Below, in pieces: positions 1 to 15,143 of a DNA stretch of 64,000 nucleotides (position 1 is the first letter of the stretch; every line of letters begins with the position of its first letter). The DNA comes from Pogona vitticeps. Taxonomy: Eukaryota > Chordata > Lepidosauria > Squamata > Agamidae. The stretch is taken from the NCBI RefSeq assembly GCF_051106095.1, contig NC_135793.1, forward strand, positions 2,337,501 through 2,401,500, written 5' to 3'. Both the position numbers and the translations under genes were made by a program. The notes under the pieces were generated by a model, which saw only the letters and a list, made by a program, of their open reading frames with translations, made no database searches and had not been told where the DNA came from.

Positions 1-62
1 CAGGTCGTGAGCACAGTTTTGGCGTAGTACAGCTGTTTAACCACTGCACCACGAGACAAGCC
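1..62 (-). mobile_element. tRNA-derived SINE, 5' part, cut by window edge
   Basis: On the minus strand this reads GTGGTGCAGTGGTTAAACAG ... CTGTACTACGCCAAAACTGTGCTC ... ACGACCTG, the same head as the SINE at 19527. Known squamate tRNA SINEs begin this way. The rest lies beyond position 1. Confidence 0.6.
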
Positions 63-3000
63 TTCTACAATTTTTTTTACGTATAAAGTACTTACAGGAG
101 GTTTACCAAACCCTCCTTCTAGTGGTGCTTTGGTACTACTATTCAGCTTGTCCAAGGTTTGTCCAGATAGCAGGACATGTAAATGCATTATACCCATATG
201 ATCTAGGTGATCTGAGTTGTCCTACAGCCAGGTGCTCCAACCTATGGAGCTGTACCAGCTCTTTACAAGTAGGGTATGAAAAATAATCTATCCACTCAGC
301 TTTCACTGTCCTCCATCCCTCATGGCTTTTTCTCCTTTCTGATCAAAAATATTACTGCCTCACAATACATTTACCCACTAAGGTGGTCCAGATGGCTTTC
401 ACTGCCTGAGGATAGACGGAAAAATACAGAGAGTGTTGACTTTGTGTAGTTTTCTACTTCCACTGTAGCATCTGGGAAAAACCATTGACAGAGGCAAGTG
501 ACCAGATGAGACCATTTTAATGTTTAGAGTCCATCTGGTCACATCCAGTGTCTAACATTTAAGGTGATCATATCGGTTCACAAAGCTTTTCAGCTTGTGT
601 TTTCAATTCTTTGGTATCTCTGTTACAAAAGTGTTTCAACATCTGCAATGCTCTTTCATGCTGAAAAATCTAGAGATAATAGTAGTTTTGTTTGTTTCCT
701 ACCCAGAGCTGGAAGCTTTCAATGTCCACTTACTACACTGACTTTTTTTTTTTTTTTTTGGTTTTCTGATACTGCTTTCCACAGATGGCACTGCAATACC
801 CTCACAAGCCTCCAACTGTAGTCAGTTCAATTTCTTTTTCCCATAGTGCACATACGTATATAACTGCCATTTACCCCAACTTCCATGCATGTTGCTGTTA
901 TTGATGATGATGATGAGGTTGGTGATGATGTAGGACCTGCCATAGCACCTTCCCACATTGGAGAGGGGGAGTTCTACAACATTGTCAACATTTGACAGTG
1001 TGCGGTTTGCAAACAAAGCTAATGAGCATGGTAAAAGCGTTCTGGAGGGTAGGGTCCCATTAGGAGTTTGTGCTAGCGAAAGTGTAATTTCTTAAATCAT
1101 GTTGATGAGGTGTCACCCATATTTCTTGCAACACACCTGGTTGTGCAACGGTATGTGGTTAGGAGCATGAACAGCAATTTGATGCTGTGAGTTATTCAAT
1201 TATTTTTCTGCTAGTATAAATCCCCTGTAGGATTCTGGCCATAGTGTCTCAGGCAGAGGGAGATCTTTTCCATCTCCTCCTATCAGATCCTTTAACTGGA
1301 GATGACAGGGGCTAAATCTATGACAGTCTCTAGACGAAGTGTGTGTTTTGCATTTGTTGAGGGCCAAGAAATGTATAAACATGCACAGCAGTGCATGGCT
1401 GTGGTTGGCATTTCTAGACATGAATTAATTCAACATAATTTCTAATTAGGAACCAACAGTAAAGTAGGTTTTGCTATTATTGTACCTTTTATTTATGGGG
1501 CAGGAGAATAACGGCATTGGTCTGGCACGGCAAAGCCAAGAATTTTGTGGCACTTCCAAGGCTTGGCAGGTTTAATTTGTCATAACCTTCCATGAACTGC
1601 AGTGCTCATCACCAGATGAACGGTTATGCTGATAGAACTTGTTAAGCTTCTGATATGTTATGGTTCTGATACTAGTTTGTAAAGTGCTGCAGGGCTCTTG
1701 TTGTTGGACTGTCTTGAAAGGTGATGGCCTGGCCTTCCCTGGAGGTTTCCATAGAGAGGTTGGATGGCCCATTTGTCAGGGTTGCTGTACTTGTGGGATT
1801 TCCTACATCAGCAGAGGACTGAACAAGATTAGCCTTCCTACTCTCCAATTTTATGTGAACACTTAACAAAGGAAATAAGTGTAAAATATCTATTCCAGTG
1901 GGTGATACATCACCTCTTGTAGCTTGTTCTCATTAGTTTTATGAGCTCTTCCTTTTATTCCAAACACGGGTGCATATGACTAGAGACGAATAATTCATCC
2001 ATGAAAACATGGTTACCTTTGGTTCGGCCTTGAAGTCTTTTATTCATATGAAGCAAGACGGGCACCTAGTGGTCAAATAGCTGCATCACAAAGATAATTC
2101 TTGTGAAAATCTTCTCTAACTTCCTTTACCAGAGAGGTTCAGGTTTGATTCCTCTTCCACCCACCCCCAATACTGAGACACTGGACTGGGCCGATGAGAG
2201 CACAGTCATTTTATGCACATCCAGAATCGGTGGACACAATCTACAATTTGAAACAAACAAATGAAAGTTCTATGCATGTTTGAAAATGCTTAATGTAAAA
2301 TAAATCATGTTTAGAAACATGCCTTTCTTGTGATAGTGAAATCCACAGTTTAATTTTGTGCATTGTCAAAAAGTTTCTTTTTACCTGTCCTGATTTCCCC
2401 ATTTCCATAAATAGCTCCAGATTTTAGTATTATGAGAAAAGGAGAACATCTAAAGCCTTTAAAAAGCCCTTCCAAGAATATTTTCTCCACTAGATGGCAC
2501 TTTTAATTCATAAGAGAAAGTTCCTCTCTTTTTCCTGTTACACCCACCAATTACAAGCCTTTGTGTTAAGCTGATTATATTCAGTAAGTAATCAAAACAA
2601 AGTTCAATTTTCTGACCTCTAGTGGCTTTCTCTGTACTTCTCAAGTTTAACATGACTTACGATTAAACAGCACTCATTATTTCACAGAAATATGAGTAGG
2701 CAAAAGTGTACATTTAAAGAGAGGGGTGCTTATTTTTTCTTTGCAAATAACATGCACTTTTAAAAATATGTGTTTCTTTAGGACTTTTCCAATACAGTGA
2801 CCAATAGATTGATGCCACGGACAATTACAGCTTATACCTATAACACAAGCAGCCACTGAGAAATAACCAAATAGCAGAGAGATAAATAAAAGAGTGCTTG
2901 TGTTACCCAGTCATTCCCATCTAAATGGGATAGTTTTGTTTAATTCATTCAGTATTGTCTTGAATTCTTATTAGAATATTTTTTCCAAACAATTACAAGT

Positions 3001-3525
3001 GATTGCCATTTCCCTGTAAAAACATTGTAATGATCAGAGAACTGATTTTCTCCAGTGTTAAAACAATCAAAACTTGACATGCTCCAGTTTGTATTTGAAT
3101 GTGCAGATATTTGTCAGGCTACACTGAGATATGAGCAAGGGAGTTTATTCCCTAGATGAGGATTCCAAGACTAAAAAAAAGTGTGACCCACCCATCCCAA
3201 AACTTTTGAAGGCATCCTCAAATCCTCAGAGAGATTACACTGGACTCACAGGAGACAATGATAGACCTCAATGTACCCATGGCAGTTATAAAAATGACTT
3301 TTGGAAAGGGAAGTGGTTGTCACACACACATGTTTTAGGAGACAGTTCCACGTGGATGGTGAGAAAAGGTGAGAAGCAGATGATCTTCAGAAACTGAAGA
3401 GAGGTGAACTTAGAGAAGCTATACTCTTTCAGGGGATAAGAACAGAAAGATAAAGAGAGCAAGGTTATTGCTTGTTCCATTCACTTTAATAGAATGTTCT
3501 TTCCGCTAAATTTGTCTCCATTAAG
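63..3525. other. intergenic, no gene seen
   Basis: Stop-dense in all frames with no exon-like pattern. It holds a poly-T run near 745-760 and an imperfect GAT stretch near 903-930. Open frames here are short, with no recognisable domains. Confidence 0.6.
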
Positions 3526-3529
3526 TTTG

Positions 3530-3692
3530 TTTGATAGCTAGATAGCTCAGTGGGTTAGGTATCTTGACTTTGATTCTCTAACATGACTTCTGGGAAAGGA
3601 GCAAGCCTCTCTGAAAACTTTGTACCTAGAAAAGTTTGGAAAGGGATGTCATGATGAGTCAGAATCAACTGGATGGCACAAAGTTATTCAGT
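3530..3692 (+). mobile_element. old tRNA-derived SINE with RTE-type tail
   Basis: It starts with a tRNA-like head (GATAGCTCAGTGGGTTAGG) and ends with GAGTCAGAATCAACTGGATGG. That tail is the decayed form of the GAGTCGGAATCGACT end that several SINEs share with RTE-clade LINEs. Divergent, so probably old. Confidence 0.55.
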
Positions 3693-4628
3693 TTTTCCTC
3701 AGAGGCATTATGTTTTTGACTGTACATCTGAGACTGTTCATGTGCGTACTGAAAATTATGAAAGCCAACTGGGAGAAACAAGTATCTCTGATGATCTGGC
3801 ATCATATTGTGTTGCTTCTGGTCGTGTAGCAGGATGGGCTGTTGCAGCCCTCCAGCTTTACTTCTGTGGTGTAAATTAAATACATCCCAGTCACAACTGT
3901 TCAGTATGTTTCATAAAATCTGAAAATGTATATGTGAGTGAGAAATATAATGGTGGTGTCAAGGAATCTTCCAGTGTCAGCCAGAGGGGAGCTGCAAAGT
4001 ATCTTGTGTAGGTGGTTTGTCAATGCACAGCTGCAGTTGGAAGCCAGTCACTGCTGGAGAACAGAGAAAGACTGGTTTAAAAATAGAACAGTGTGGGCAG
4101 TGAAGAAAGCTCTGCCCAGAAAGGCAGCAACTCTTCCTCAAAACTCAAATGAGTTCTTTCTGTCAAAAGCTTCTATTAGTTTAAGATCCTCTTCCTTACT
4201 GCACACTATTTCAGAAAAGCAAGATTATAATCTTCAAAGGCAACGGGAGGCTGGCCTATGGAATTGCCACACTTCCACAGCATATTCTTGAAGTGAAAAT
4301 GTGTTTGTTTATTACAGTTAGGGCTCTTCCAAATGGGGAAAAAGTTCCACCCTTCCTTCAGAAAAGATCATGGGGCTTATTGGGATTTGCATCCAAATTA
4401 TACATTTAAAAAGCATCTCTCAGAGAATTGCTTCAGTCCAAAGAAAATCTAAAATCCTTTTCTAAATGTTTAAAAAGTAACCCCTCTGCTACCGTTTTTC
4501 TTGTGCAGCTATTTTTGTTTCTGTGCTGATTGATTGCAAGCTGAGAGCTTCCAAACATGAAGCTCTGATCAGGGAAATGACCTTAATGGGACGGGATGGC
4601 AGATTAATCAGACTAAATTCACCCCACC
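3693..4628. other. intergenic, no gene seen
   Basis: No coding pattern, no repeat I can name. Ends at the target duplication of BovB copy A. Confidence 0.5.
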
Positions 4629-4642
4629 CACCCCATCCCAGG

Positions 4643-4907
4643 CCTTACAAATAGCAGAGAAGAGAAGGGAAACAAAATGCAAGGGAGATTGGGAAAGTTA
4701 CAGAAAATTGAACTCAGACTTCCAAAGAATAGGAAGGAGAGACAAGAGAGCCTTCTTAAATGAACAGTGCAAAGAAATAGAGGAAAATAAAAGAAAGGGA
4801 AAAACCAGATATCTGTTCAAGAAAATTGGAGATATTAAAGGAACATTTTGTGAAAAGATGGACGTGATAAAGGACAAAAATGGGAGGGACCTAACAGAAG
4901 CAGAAGA
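4643..4907 (+). mobile_element. BovB LINE copy A, left piece
   Basis: RTE-clade BovB sequence, 5' truncated, matching 34456-34718 of copy B in the linker between endonuclease and reverse transcriptase. The whole insertion is flanked by the 14-bp direct repeat CACCCCATCCCAGG (4629-4642 and 8875-8888), the target duplication. A Penelope-like element interrupts it at 4908. Confidence 0.9.
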
Positions 4908-5359
4908 TAATTGTTGTGCATTTTTCGGGCTCTTTGGCTGTGTTCTGAAGATTGTTCTTCCTGACGTTTTGCCAGTCTCTGTGGCTGGCATCTTCAGAGG
5001 ACTGAGTCGGAACTCTGTCCATGCTCTGTTGCTGTTTGTTGGATAGTTGAGTATTTATAGCTGTGGGAACAGCTTTTGTCCTTTTCAGGAGATAGGGTGA
5101 TCAGCATGTTTTTGTTGTGGATGTATTGTTGTGATAAGTGGGAGAGATTATCTGTCACTGTGGTTGATGGGTGTCTTTAGCTGGTCTCTTTTGTGCAATG
5201 ATCCCTGGTCCTTGTGGCTGGGTAGAGTTTGTTGACCTTCTGCAGGCTGTATTTTTCAGTGATGGAAGTCAGGCCTTGTTAAGTTTCAGACTTTCCTCTT
5301 TTTTGTTGAAGCTATGCTGATGTTTATGGATTTCAACGGCTTCCCTGTGTAGTCTAACA

Positions 5360-5939
<580 letters not shown>

Positions 5940-7254
5940 GTCTAACATAATGATTGCTGGTTTTGTCCAGTACTTTAGTATTTTGAAATAGAATTTCATG
6001 TCCAGCTTGTTTTAGGGCATGTTCAGCTACTGGCAAAACGTTTTTTTCCGGTTGTTTTAGTCTGCAGTGTCTCTCATGTTCTTTGATTCTGGTGTGAATG
6101 CTGTGTTTTGTGGTTCCATTATATACTTGTCCACAACTGCAAGGTATCCAGTATACTCCTGCAGTGGTGAGGGGGGGGGTCCCTTTTGTCCTTTGCTGAC
6201 CATAACATTTGTTGTATTTTTGTGGTGAGTCTGAATAGTGTTTGCAGGTTGTGTTTTCTCAAAAGTTTTCCCATGCGGTCTGTGACCCCTTTGATGTATG
6301 GCAGAAATACTTTATTTGTGGGTGGCTGTTTTTCCTCTTCAGTTTGGTGTTGTTTTCTTGGTTTGATGGCTCTTTTGATTTCATTCTTGGAATAACCATT
6401 CGCCTGTAGGGCCCAATTCAGATGGCTGAGTTTGGTGCTGCGAAATTGAGTTTCACTGTTCCGATTTGAATGGTCTACCAGTGTTTTGATTATGCCTCTT
6501 TTTTGTCGTGGCTGGTGGTTGGAGTTTTTGTGTAGGTACCGGTCTGTGTGGGTGGGTTTTCTGTAGACCTTGTTGTGATAAGTGGGAGAGATTATCTGCC
6601 ACTGTGGTTGATAGATATATTTAGCTGGTCTCTTTTGTGCAATGATCCCACAGACTAAAACAACCGGAAAAATCTTCAGTAGCTGAACATGCCCTAAAAC
6701 AAACTGGACATGAAATTCTATTCCAAAATACTGAAGTACTGGACAGAACCAGCAATCATTATGTTAGATTGCACAGGGAAGCCATTGAAATCCATAAACA
6801 TCAGCATAGCTTCAACAAAAAAGAGGAAAGTCTGAAATTTAACAAGGCCTGACTTCCATCACTGGAAAATACAGCCTGCAGAAGGTCAACAAACTCTACC
6901 CAGCTGCAAGGACCAGGGATCATTACACAAAAGAGACCAGCTAAAGACATCCATCAACTACAGTGACAGATAATCTCTCCCACTTATCACAACAATACAT
7001 CCACAACAAAAACACGCTGATCACCCTATCTCCTGAAAAGGACAAAAGCTGTTCCCACAGCTATAAATGCTCAACTATCCAACAAATAGCAACAGAGCAT
7101 GGACAGAGTTCTGACTCCAGTCCTCTAAAGATGCCGGGCACAGAGACTGGCGAAACATCAGAAAGAACAACCTTCAGAACACGGTCAAAGAGCCTGAAAA
7201 ACTCACAACAACCATCAGATCCCGGTCGTGAAAGCCTTCGAGAATACATTGAAA

Positions 7255-8874
7255 CAGAAGACATCAAGAAGAGGTGGCAAGAATACACAGAGAAATTATA
7301 CCAAAAAGATTTGGATATCCCAGACAACACAGATAGTGTGGTTGCGGATCTGGAGCCAGACATCCTGGAGAGTGAAGTCAAATGGGCCTTAGAAAGCATG
7401 GCTAACAACAAGGCCAGTGGAGGTGATGACATTCCAATTGAACTATTTAAAATTTTAAAAGATGACACTGTTAAGGTGCTACACTCAATATGCCAGCAAG
7501 TTTGGAAAACCCAATAGTGGCCAGTGAATTGGAAAAGATCAGTCTACATCCCAATCCCAAAGAAGGGCAGTGCCAAAGAGTGCTTCAACTACCGTACAAT
7601 TGCACTCATTTCACACGCTAGCAAGGTTATGCTCAAAATCCTCCAAGGCAGGCTTCAGCAGTATGTGAACCGAGAACTTCAAGAAGTACAAGCCGGATTT
7701 CGAAGGGGCAGAGGAACTAGAGACCAAATTGCTAACATACGCTGAATTATGGAGAAAGCCAAAGAGTTCCAGAAAAACATCTTCTTCTGCTTCATTGACT
7801 ACGCAAAAGCCTTTGACTATATGGACCACAGCAAACTATGGCAAGTCCTTAAAGAAATGGGAGTGCCTGACCACCTTATATATCTCCTGAGAAATCTATA
7901 CTTGGGACATGAAGCAACTGATAGAACTGGATATGGAATAACTGATTGGTTCAAAATTGGAAAGGAGTACGACAAGGCTGTATATTGTCCTCCGGCTTAT
8001 TTCACTTATATGCAGAATACATCTTGTGAAAGGCTGGACGGGAGGAGTCCCAAACCAGAATTAAGATTGCCGGAAGAAATATCAACAACCTCAGATAAGC
8101 AGATGATACCACTCTGATGGCAGAAAGTGAGGAGGAATGAAAGAACCTCTTAATGATGGTGAAAGAGGAGAGCACCAAAAATGGTCTGAAGCTCGACATT
8201 AAAAAACAAACAAACTAAGATCATTGTCACTGGTCCCATCACCTCCTGGGAAATAGAAGGGGAAGATATGGAGGCAGTGACAGATTTTACTTTCTTGGGC
8301 TCCATGATCACTGCAGATGGAGACAGCAGCCATGAAATTAAAAGATCCCTGCTTCTTGGGAGGAAAGTGATAACAAACCTAGACAGCATCTTAAAAAGCA
8401 GAGACATCACCTTGTCGACAAAGGTCTGAGTAGTCAAAGCTATGGTTTTTTCAGCAGTGATGTATGGAAGCGAGAGCTGGACCATAAAGAAAGCTGATTG
8501 CCAAAGAATTTATGCTTTTGAATTGTGGTGCTGGAGGAGGTTCTTGAGAGTCCCCTGGACTGCAAGGAGAACAAACCTATCAATTCTAAAGTAAATCAAC
8601 CCTGAGTGCTCGCTGGAAGGACATCCTGAAGCTGAGGCTTCAATACTTTAGCCATCTCATGAGAAGAGAAGACTCCTTGGAAAAGACCTTGATGTTGGGA
8701 AAGTGTGAAGGCAAGAGGAGAAGGGGACAACAGAGGATGAGATGGCTGGATAGTGTCATTGAAGCAACCAGCATGAATTTCACCCAACTCCGGGAGGCAG
8801 TGACAGTGCTCCATGGGGGTCATGAAGAGTTGGACACGACTAAATGACTAAAGACTAAAGAACAACAACAGCAA
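7255..8874 (+). mobile_element. BovB LINE copy A, right piece (reverse transcriptase to 3' end)
   Basis: Covers the BovB reverse-transcriptase region with motifs YIPIPKKGSAKEC, YRTIALISHASKVMLKILQ, QAGFRRGRGTRDQIANIR and FIDYAKAFD, then the C-terminal region (RRGQQRMRWLDSVIEA) and the 3' tail GGACACGACTAAATGACTA. Several stops and frame shifts break it, for example TGA replacing the Trp after ANIR near 7743. The 3' target duplication is at 8875-8888. BovB is known for horizontal transfer between squamates and ruminants. Confidence 0.92.
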
Positions 8875-8888
8875 CACCCCATCCCAGG

Positions 8889-11800
8889 ACAAGCTGAAAC
8901 AAAACGTCTTGAAAAGGGAACCAAAAAAGTACACACGGCCATGGATTTTACTGTTGCATATACTGAGGCAAACTGAATGTTATATGAGTAGCAGGAAGAA
9001 TACCTATAACATCATGATACATCAGATAAATTAGAGAAAACTGCATTTGGAAGAGCTCTCACCTATTAGAGTGACTGGCAGAACAGAAAAAATAAAATAT
9101 TATGGCAAGCAATTTTGGCTTCTCCCTTCTTCAGCTGCTCAGAAAAAATATGCTGCATTCAAGGTGACAGTTGAAGAACTATGAAGATGAATATTCTAAA
9201 GGGTATTGGTTATATCAGGTGTTTTCTAAGCTGAGACCATGAGGTATTAGGACATTACATTTATAAGACCTGAAAACATCCCCTTTTTTCTTATTCTGTT
9301 GGATCTGGTAGTATTCTTATGGCAATCATTCACTTATCAAATCGCTGTGATTTTCTGAATTAACTGCCTATCCTTTGGTTGTTCCAGTCTTCTAGATGAG
9401 ATTGTAGATTTGTCATTCTTGAAGTTTGTTCGTAGGCAGTTTGTTGTTTTGTCTACATGCTGTAGATGGCATCCTTGCTATTTTGTACTAAATGACATTA
9501 ATCTGGTTTCAGGATCTGCAGGTGATGTTCTACATAGGGGAAAAAAATCTGGGAAATGATACGGGTTTGGGCAAGCTGATTTGCATTTTTTTTGTTGACT
9601 ATATGATGCAAAGGAAAATGTGAATCATTCTGGAGTTCCCCAATCCAAAGTTTTTCCTCTCTTCCTCTAGACTTCTACTACTTGAAAAATCCAATCAATT
9701 TGTTTCAGATCTGAGATGTACATCAGTAGCCTTCTTGTAAATTTCAGTGACAGTTTTGTTGTTTTTTTAGTCACTGTAATGAAAAGATATCTTAAGTGAT
9801 TAACTGTCTCTTTCTGGTATCCAGAAAGACTTTTTTAAAAGTGCTATCTGATGCTTTCAAAACTGTCTATATATTATACTTACATGTACCCCACTTTTCA
9901 GGATACAGTTCTTTCCAAAGTGACTTAGAAATAACATAATGGGTGTCAGCATAAATATGCATGTCTGTTGCAGCAAAATCAATAATGAGCTTTGTGGCAC
10001 CTTAAAGATTCACAAGTTATATAAGCTTTTGTACATCAGATGAAGTGAGTGGCAGTTCATAAACATTTATGTCAAACAAAACTAGGTTGTATTAAATGCG
10101 CCACAAAACCCTTTCCTGTAGACAACAGAATGACAGTTTACTAAACAAACAAATCACATTAAATTTAAAGAGTTCAAAGGGACTATTCCTGTAGGGAAGC
10201 AGAAGGAAGAAGGTTTTCTGAGATCGAGGAAAACCTAGATGAAGCAGGTTCAGAGGCAAGGATTAACCAAGGGGCTGGTGGAAGCAAGCACCTGAGAAGA
10301 TGTATTGTCTGCTAATAATTCAGGTATGAGCATGTTGATCAATTTTGTGGTCAGTTACATTAATAAGAAATAAATAAAGCTATTACATCTGCCTCTATGC
10401 AAGGCTTTAATTGTGAAGCCATCAGAGCCACCCAATAAAAACTTTTTACAAACTCCTCACAGCCTCTAACAGCTCTCCCCCCAATCTTTAGTAATGCAGA
10501 GGTCTCCAAAATATGAGAAATTGCCTTCCCTGCCTGCAAGAGACTTTTAAAGCAAAATTATTAACAAATATATCAGAGTCTGGATGGCTGAATGGACTAG
10601 GATGCTGCATGTGGCCTGTGGCCCATATCTTGTCTGCTCCTGTATTAGGCACAGTGGCTACAGATGTGTCATTTAGGAACCGTTTGGTTTCAGTTGTCTG
10701 TCTCCTACGTATGGATTCTTATTGATGTTCTGCCAGAATTGTGTTGCCAGTGTCATGCCTTTATCCGATCCTGCTTTATGGGGCAGTTGTGCAGAACTGA
10801 GGTGATATGTGCAAAGTGGTCAGATTTATGACTAAGCTATATTTTTCATACAGTATGTGGAATATGCTCTAACTGCAGCCCAGCTATGAAATATAACAGT
10901 TGTGCCACAGAATTCTTGGTTGGGTAAATCCAAATATCTCATAAGTGAAAGGTGGGTCTTGTCGCTATGGAAAGTATTTTCAGTGGAAAACAAGCCGAGG
11001 GAAGTGCTCGGGTACCTGCAGTCAACTCCCATCTCATGTAGAGCTAAGGAGAGTAAAGCGCAGATGCAGCTGGTGGGGTACCAGCACCTACCTAATTGCA
11101 GAAACAACCACCTGTCTTTCCATGGTGTTGCCACAGTGGGTGGATGTGGAAGTGACTCATGGCAGAGGCAGTGATGAGTGAGGCTTTGAGTTAAACATGG
11201 GAAAGATTTAACAGTTTTATTTCATGATAGGTTTAGGTTGCAATTATTGTATTATCCTAGTCTTTCCAATATTTACTTATTATGTGGGTGGATGGGTAGA
11301 AAGCTGCCGTTTACCTCTCCCACCTTTTTAGTCTCTGCTTGTATGAAGAAAGAACAACATGCATTGTAAAAATGAATTACAGATTTGCTTTACTCCGAGG
11401 AGAAGCAGAGTAACTTGCTGGTTATCTCCTTATGGGAAGGGAAGAATTATTATCTACTGGGGTTGTTTTATGAAATAAAAGTATCTTCATGGAAGAAGAT
11501 TCTTCGAGCCCACAGTTTACTGATGTACAGAGGTTGCAATCTGTTAACACTTACATTTAGTTCACTTGTTTGGTGCGAGGAAACAAGTGATCAGCCTTTG
11601 CAAAATGTCCATCTGGAACAAAGGAATGATTAACAATTTAGTGACCAAAAACTTGCTAGTACAAGACCAGATTGAAGATTTTCATGTTGACTGAAGCTCC
11701 ACAAAACTAAGAAACTGGAGGCTCAGTCTGATGTCGTAACAAATTTGCCTCCTATCGGAAATCTTTCATGATTGTTTGACCAAATGTGTGACAGTTCTAC

Positions 11801-12740
11801 TAAGACTACCCAAGCTTGAAGGATCATGATGCTTGTAGGAGACCCAGTCAAAACATACTTACAGATACCCAGAGGAATGAAGTATAGGAGAGTCCTCTTA
11901 GGTAAAGCCACAGTGAAGCAATCAGCCTGAAATGGTGAAATTTTCAATTGAATCTACATGTTACTTGCTTACATATTGTAATAACAGATGTATGAACAAA
12001 CAGAATAGTTGAATAGTGTATCATATAAATACTCAGGCATCCACTCATATGAAAACTGGAACTCCAAGATCCAAATATCTCAGAACATGGCCAGAGGAAC
12101 CAAGTAATATTCTGGCAGAACATCAGTAAGAATCCTTATGTGGCAAAGTATGCTTTTACTGTTGCAAGCAAGAAATGGGCCCATACCCTGTCTGGACTGT
12201 TCTATCTGCTGTGACCTGATCAGTGGAGCAGACACTCTTGCCTGCTAGGCTTTAGAGATCTTGGCTGAAGCACACATGCTGCACATCTGGTTCCTGGTAC
12301 ATCCTCCCACCATTCCCACCCAGTCCCAACAACATTACTGAATCTTGAAGTCACTGTTTGTGAAGCCACTGTCTGCCCTATCTGTTATAGAGTTGCTTCA
12401 AAAGGGTCAAGGATGCAGACATAACAGATCGTAAACATCAGTTCAGTTTTCTGGAAACAATAGCAAGTGGGTGGAGGTGTCTGGTGGTGTTCCTTGATAA
12501 ACCTTCATAGTTGTTGTTTAGTATTATTAGGTTTTATTATTGGCTTTCTGCTCTAAATATAACTATGTGTGGTCATTTGGAAGAGCAGTGAGAAACTTCT
12601 CTGTAGGACCAGATTTTGAGGAGAGTAGGTCACAGCTTGGATATATCACTAAGATACTAAGAACTGTCTTGCTTGTTCCAAGGCTAAAGACAAATACTTT
12701 CTGCTCCAGTTTAAAAAGTCCACTCTGTATCATCTCAAAT
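8889..12740. other. intergenic, no gene seen
   Basis: No conserved coding signal. At about 9965-10055 there is an interspersed-repeat fragment (TTTGTGGCACCTTAAAGATT ... AAGCTTTTGTACATCAGATG) of a kind common in reptile genomes, family not identified. Confidence 0.5.
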
Positions 12741-12832
12741 ACACTGATCTTGTCTGATTTCAGAAGCCGAACAGGGTTGGGTGTGACTAGTATCTGGATG
12801 GTGTCCACAAGGGATCTCCAGGTAGGGGTAGG
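12741..12832 (+). repeat. 5S rRNA-derived fragment (SINE3-like or pseudogene)
   Basis: CTGATCTTGTCTGATTTCAGAAGCC, then ACAGGGTTGGG, then TAGTATCTGGATGG follow the internal part of vertebrate 5S rRNA (GATCTCGTCTGATCTCGGAAGC ... TTAGTACTTGGATGG). The 5' quarter is missing and many positions differ, so it is not a working 5S gene. Confidence 0.7.
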
Positions 12833-15040
12833 AAAGAATCCCCAGAGAACTGGCACTAAGGGTCTAGCTCAGTACAAAGCCATTTTGTATTTTTCTAAAA
12901 TGAAAACCTTTAATTTGCTGCAGGATAAGAGATCACACTATTGATTGTGCTACCAACTGAATTTAGCAGACAGATTGATATATAGCCAATGGTTTGGCAA
13001 AAAGCCAGAGTAATATTTAATGTTGGCAGGTTCTGGTCCCTATGGTGCTGCCTTGGTTATGAGCAGCTCTTAAAGATTCGGGTGAGCAGGAAATGGACAG
13101 TAAGCTGAATTAAAATGTTCAGTTAAGGTCATATTTTCTTCTGTGGGTGTGGCCACTGCTTTCTTTCATCGTACTGTCATCTTTGAACAAAAAGCTGTTC
13201 AGGATTCAACCAGGTAACAGAAACTGACATAACTTCTAAACAGAAATGATAGCTGGATGGCATTGTGACAGGCATGCCCATTCCAAGTACGTAGCAGGTT
13301 CAGAGTTGCTCTTTAAGAAGGGAGCTTCTCAGTGATTGTTGTTGTTTGCTACCAGAACAGAAAGGATAAATCTGGGAGTTTGTGATGTGAAATGCCCAGA
13401 TGTACTGAGCACCTAGACAACAACTTCCATCAGCTAGGGCTGATAGATATTGTAGTTGAACCTGTCTAAAGAGGAAAAATAATGGAGAAGACTCTCTATT
13501 ATGTGAAAAGTACTGTTCGTTTTGTATGGGGAATATTCTTTATTTTCCCCTTTCAGTTCTAGCCCCTTACACTTAATCTTTCTGCACTTGAAAGATAGTC
13601 CCTGTCTTCAAAAGCCAGATCAGAAGCAGCTTCAGCAAGAAAGGGATGCTATAAAACCCCAGAATATGGTACTTGAGATCCTGGCCTTGGTTTCTTGTCC
13701 TTTTGAAATGCATCACTCTGACTACAACCCCAACATGGGAAGCAAGAATATATCAAATGGAGTACTATAACGACATTGACTTATGGTTATGTAAGAGGAT
13801 TTTGGATGTCACGATCTGTAAAGATTCATGTCTTTCATGTTATACCCACTATTTAGAGACTGACTGCATAATCTTGGAGTAAGAGTGCTCTTAAAAATCA
13901 GGGCTTCATGAGGTATACCTGAAGGGCTTGAGGCACAGTACTTTTATTTCATTTGACAGTCTTGAGACTCAGGGGAATTCTCCAGAAGGAACTCTGCTCT
14001 CCCTGCTACAGCATCTGTGGTGACCCCATCTAATCTTCCAAAGGTATCCACCACCACCATTGTTGTTGTTATTATTACCATCATCATCATCATTTGTTAG
14101 TTTAAAGGAAAAATTAGAAGCAAAGGAGCTGTGGTCTCCTAACCCTTTAGGATAAACCAGAGTAATCAATCAAAAGTTTGTCAGATGTTTGTTTCCTGAC
14201 TGGGATGTCCTATTGAAGATTATTGATGTTGAGGAGGAAAGGAGGATCCCAAAAACATCCTTTCTCTCTCTTTTTTTGCTGTTGGAGTAGTTTCTCAAAA
14301 GAACAGAAACATGCAACCCAAATGACAACAGGCAAACAAGAACACGAAGATACCTTCTGTTGCCCGCTGGGCTTCTCAGCTGGTGCTTGTTGATCATATA
14401 TATAGCAGAGAGATGTAATTGGGTTTGATACCTATACAGGTAGCAAGGTTGTTTGGTGCCTAGAGAGTCAAGCATGAGAATTAAATAGAAAGTTTGCCTT
14501 CTCTTTTGGTGGGTTGCTGTGTCCTCCTCCCAACAGGAAAATAAGCTGCAACAAAGGCAAGAGAAGGTATCAGGGAATAGGAACCATGTAGCAAGGCTAA
14601 TGGAATGTGTTTTAGGCAAAGCCACGTTTGGAGCAAGAAGCCATGGTGGTAGTGTTCTGGTGATGGTATGTCAGAATGATGACTGGATGGTGATACAAAC
14701 AGAAGAAACCTAGTAGAACTGGAACAACAGGAAAGCTGTGGATTTTTTGTGGTGGCCAGTGCTTTATTCCCAGGTGATGCATATTCAAGGAAAAACAACA
14801 CATCATTCAGTAGCCACTAGATGATCACTTCCTTTGTGGGGGACTGCTTGAGGTGCAGTTTTATGCATATGCTAAAGTTGAACTTCCCACTCCTAATGAA
14901 AGACAAAAAAATCGATGAAAGATAACTACGATGAAAGACAAAAAAAAAATCTTAAAACACATACCTGTAAAATGCAAACAGTTGGAATGCTTTGGTAATG
15001 TAATATATTCTACCTTCTGGGAGAAAAGTGGAATATACAT
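12833..15040. other. intergenic, no gene seen
   Basis: No exon-like frame. An imperfect GTT/ATC trinucleotide patch is at about 14053-14096. Confidence 0.5.
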
Positions 15041-15044
15041 CAAA

Positions 15045-15143
<99 letters not shown>

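Noticed and set aside
12741-12832. A working 5S rRNA gene
   Set aside because: The 5' part is missing and many conserved positions differ; no terminator T-run directly after it.
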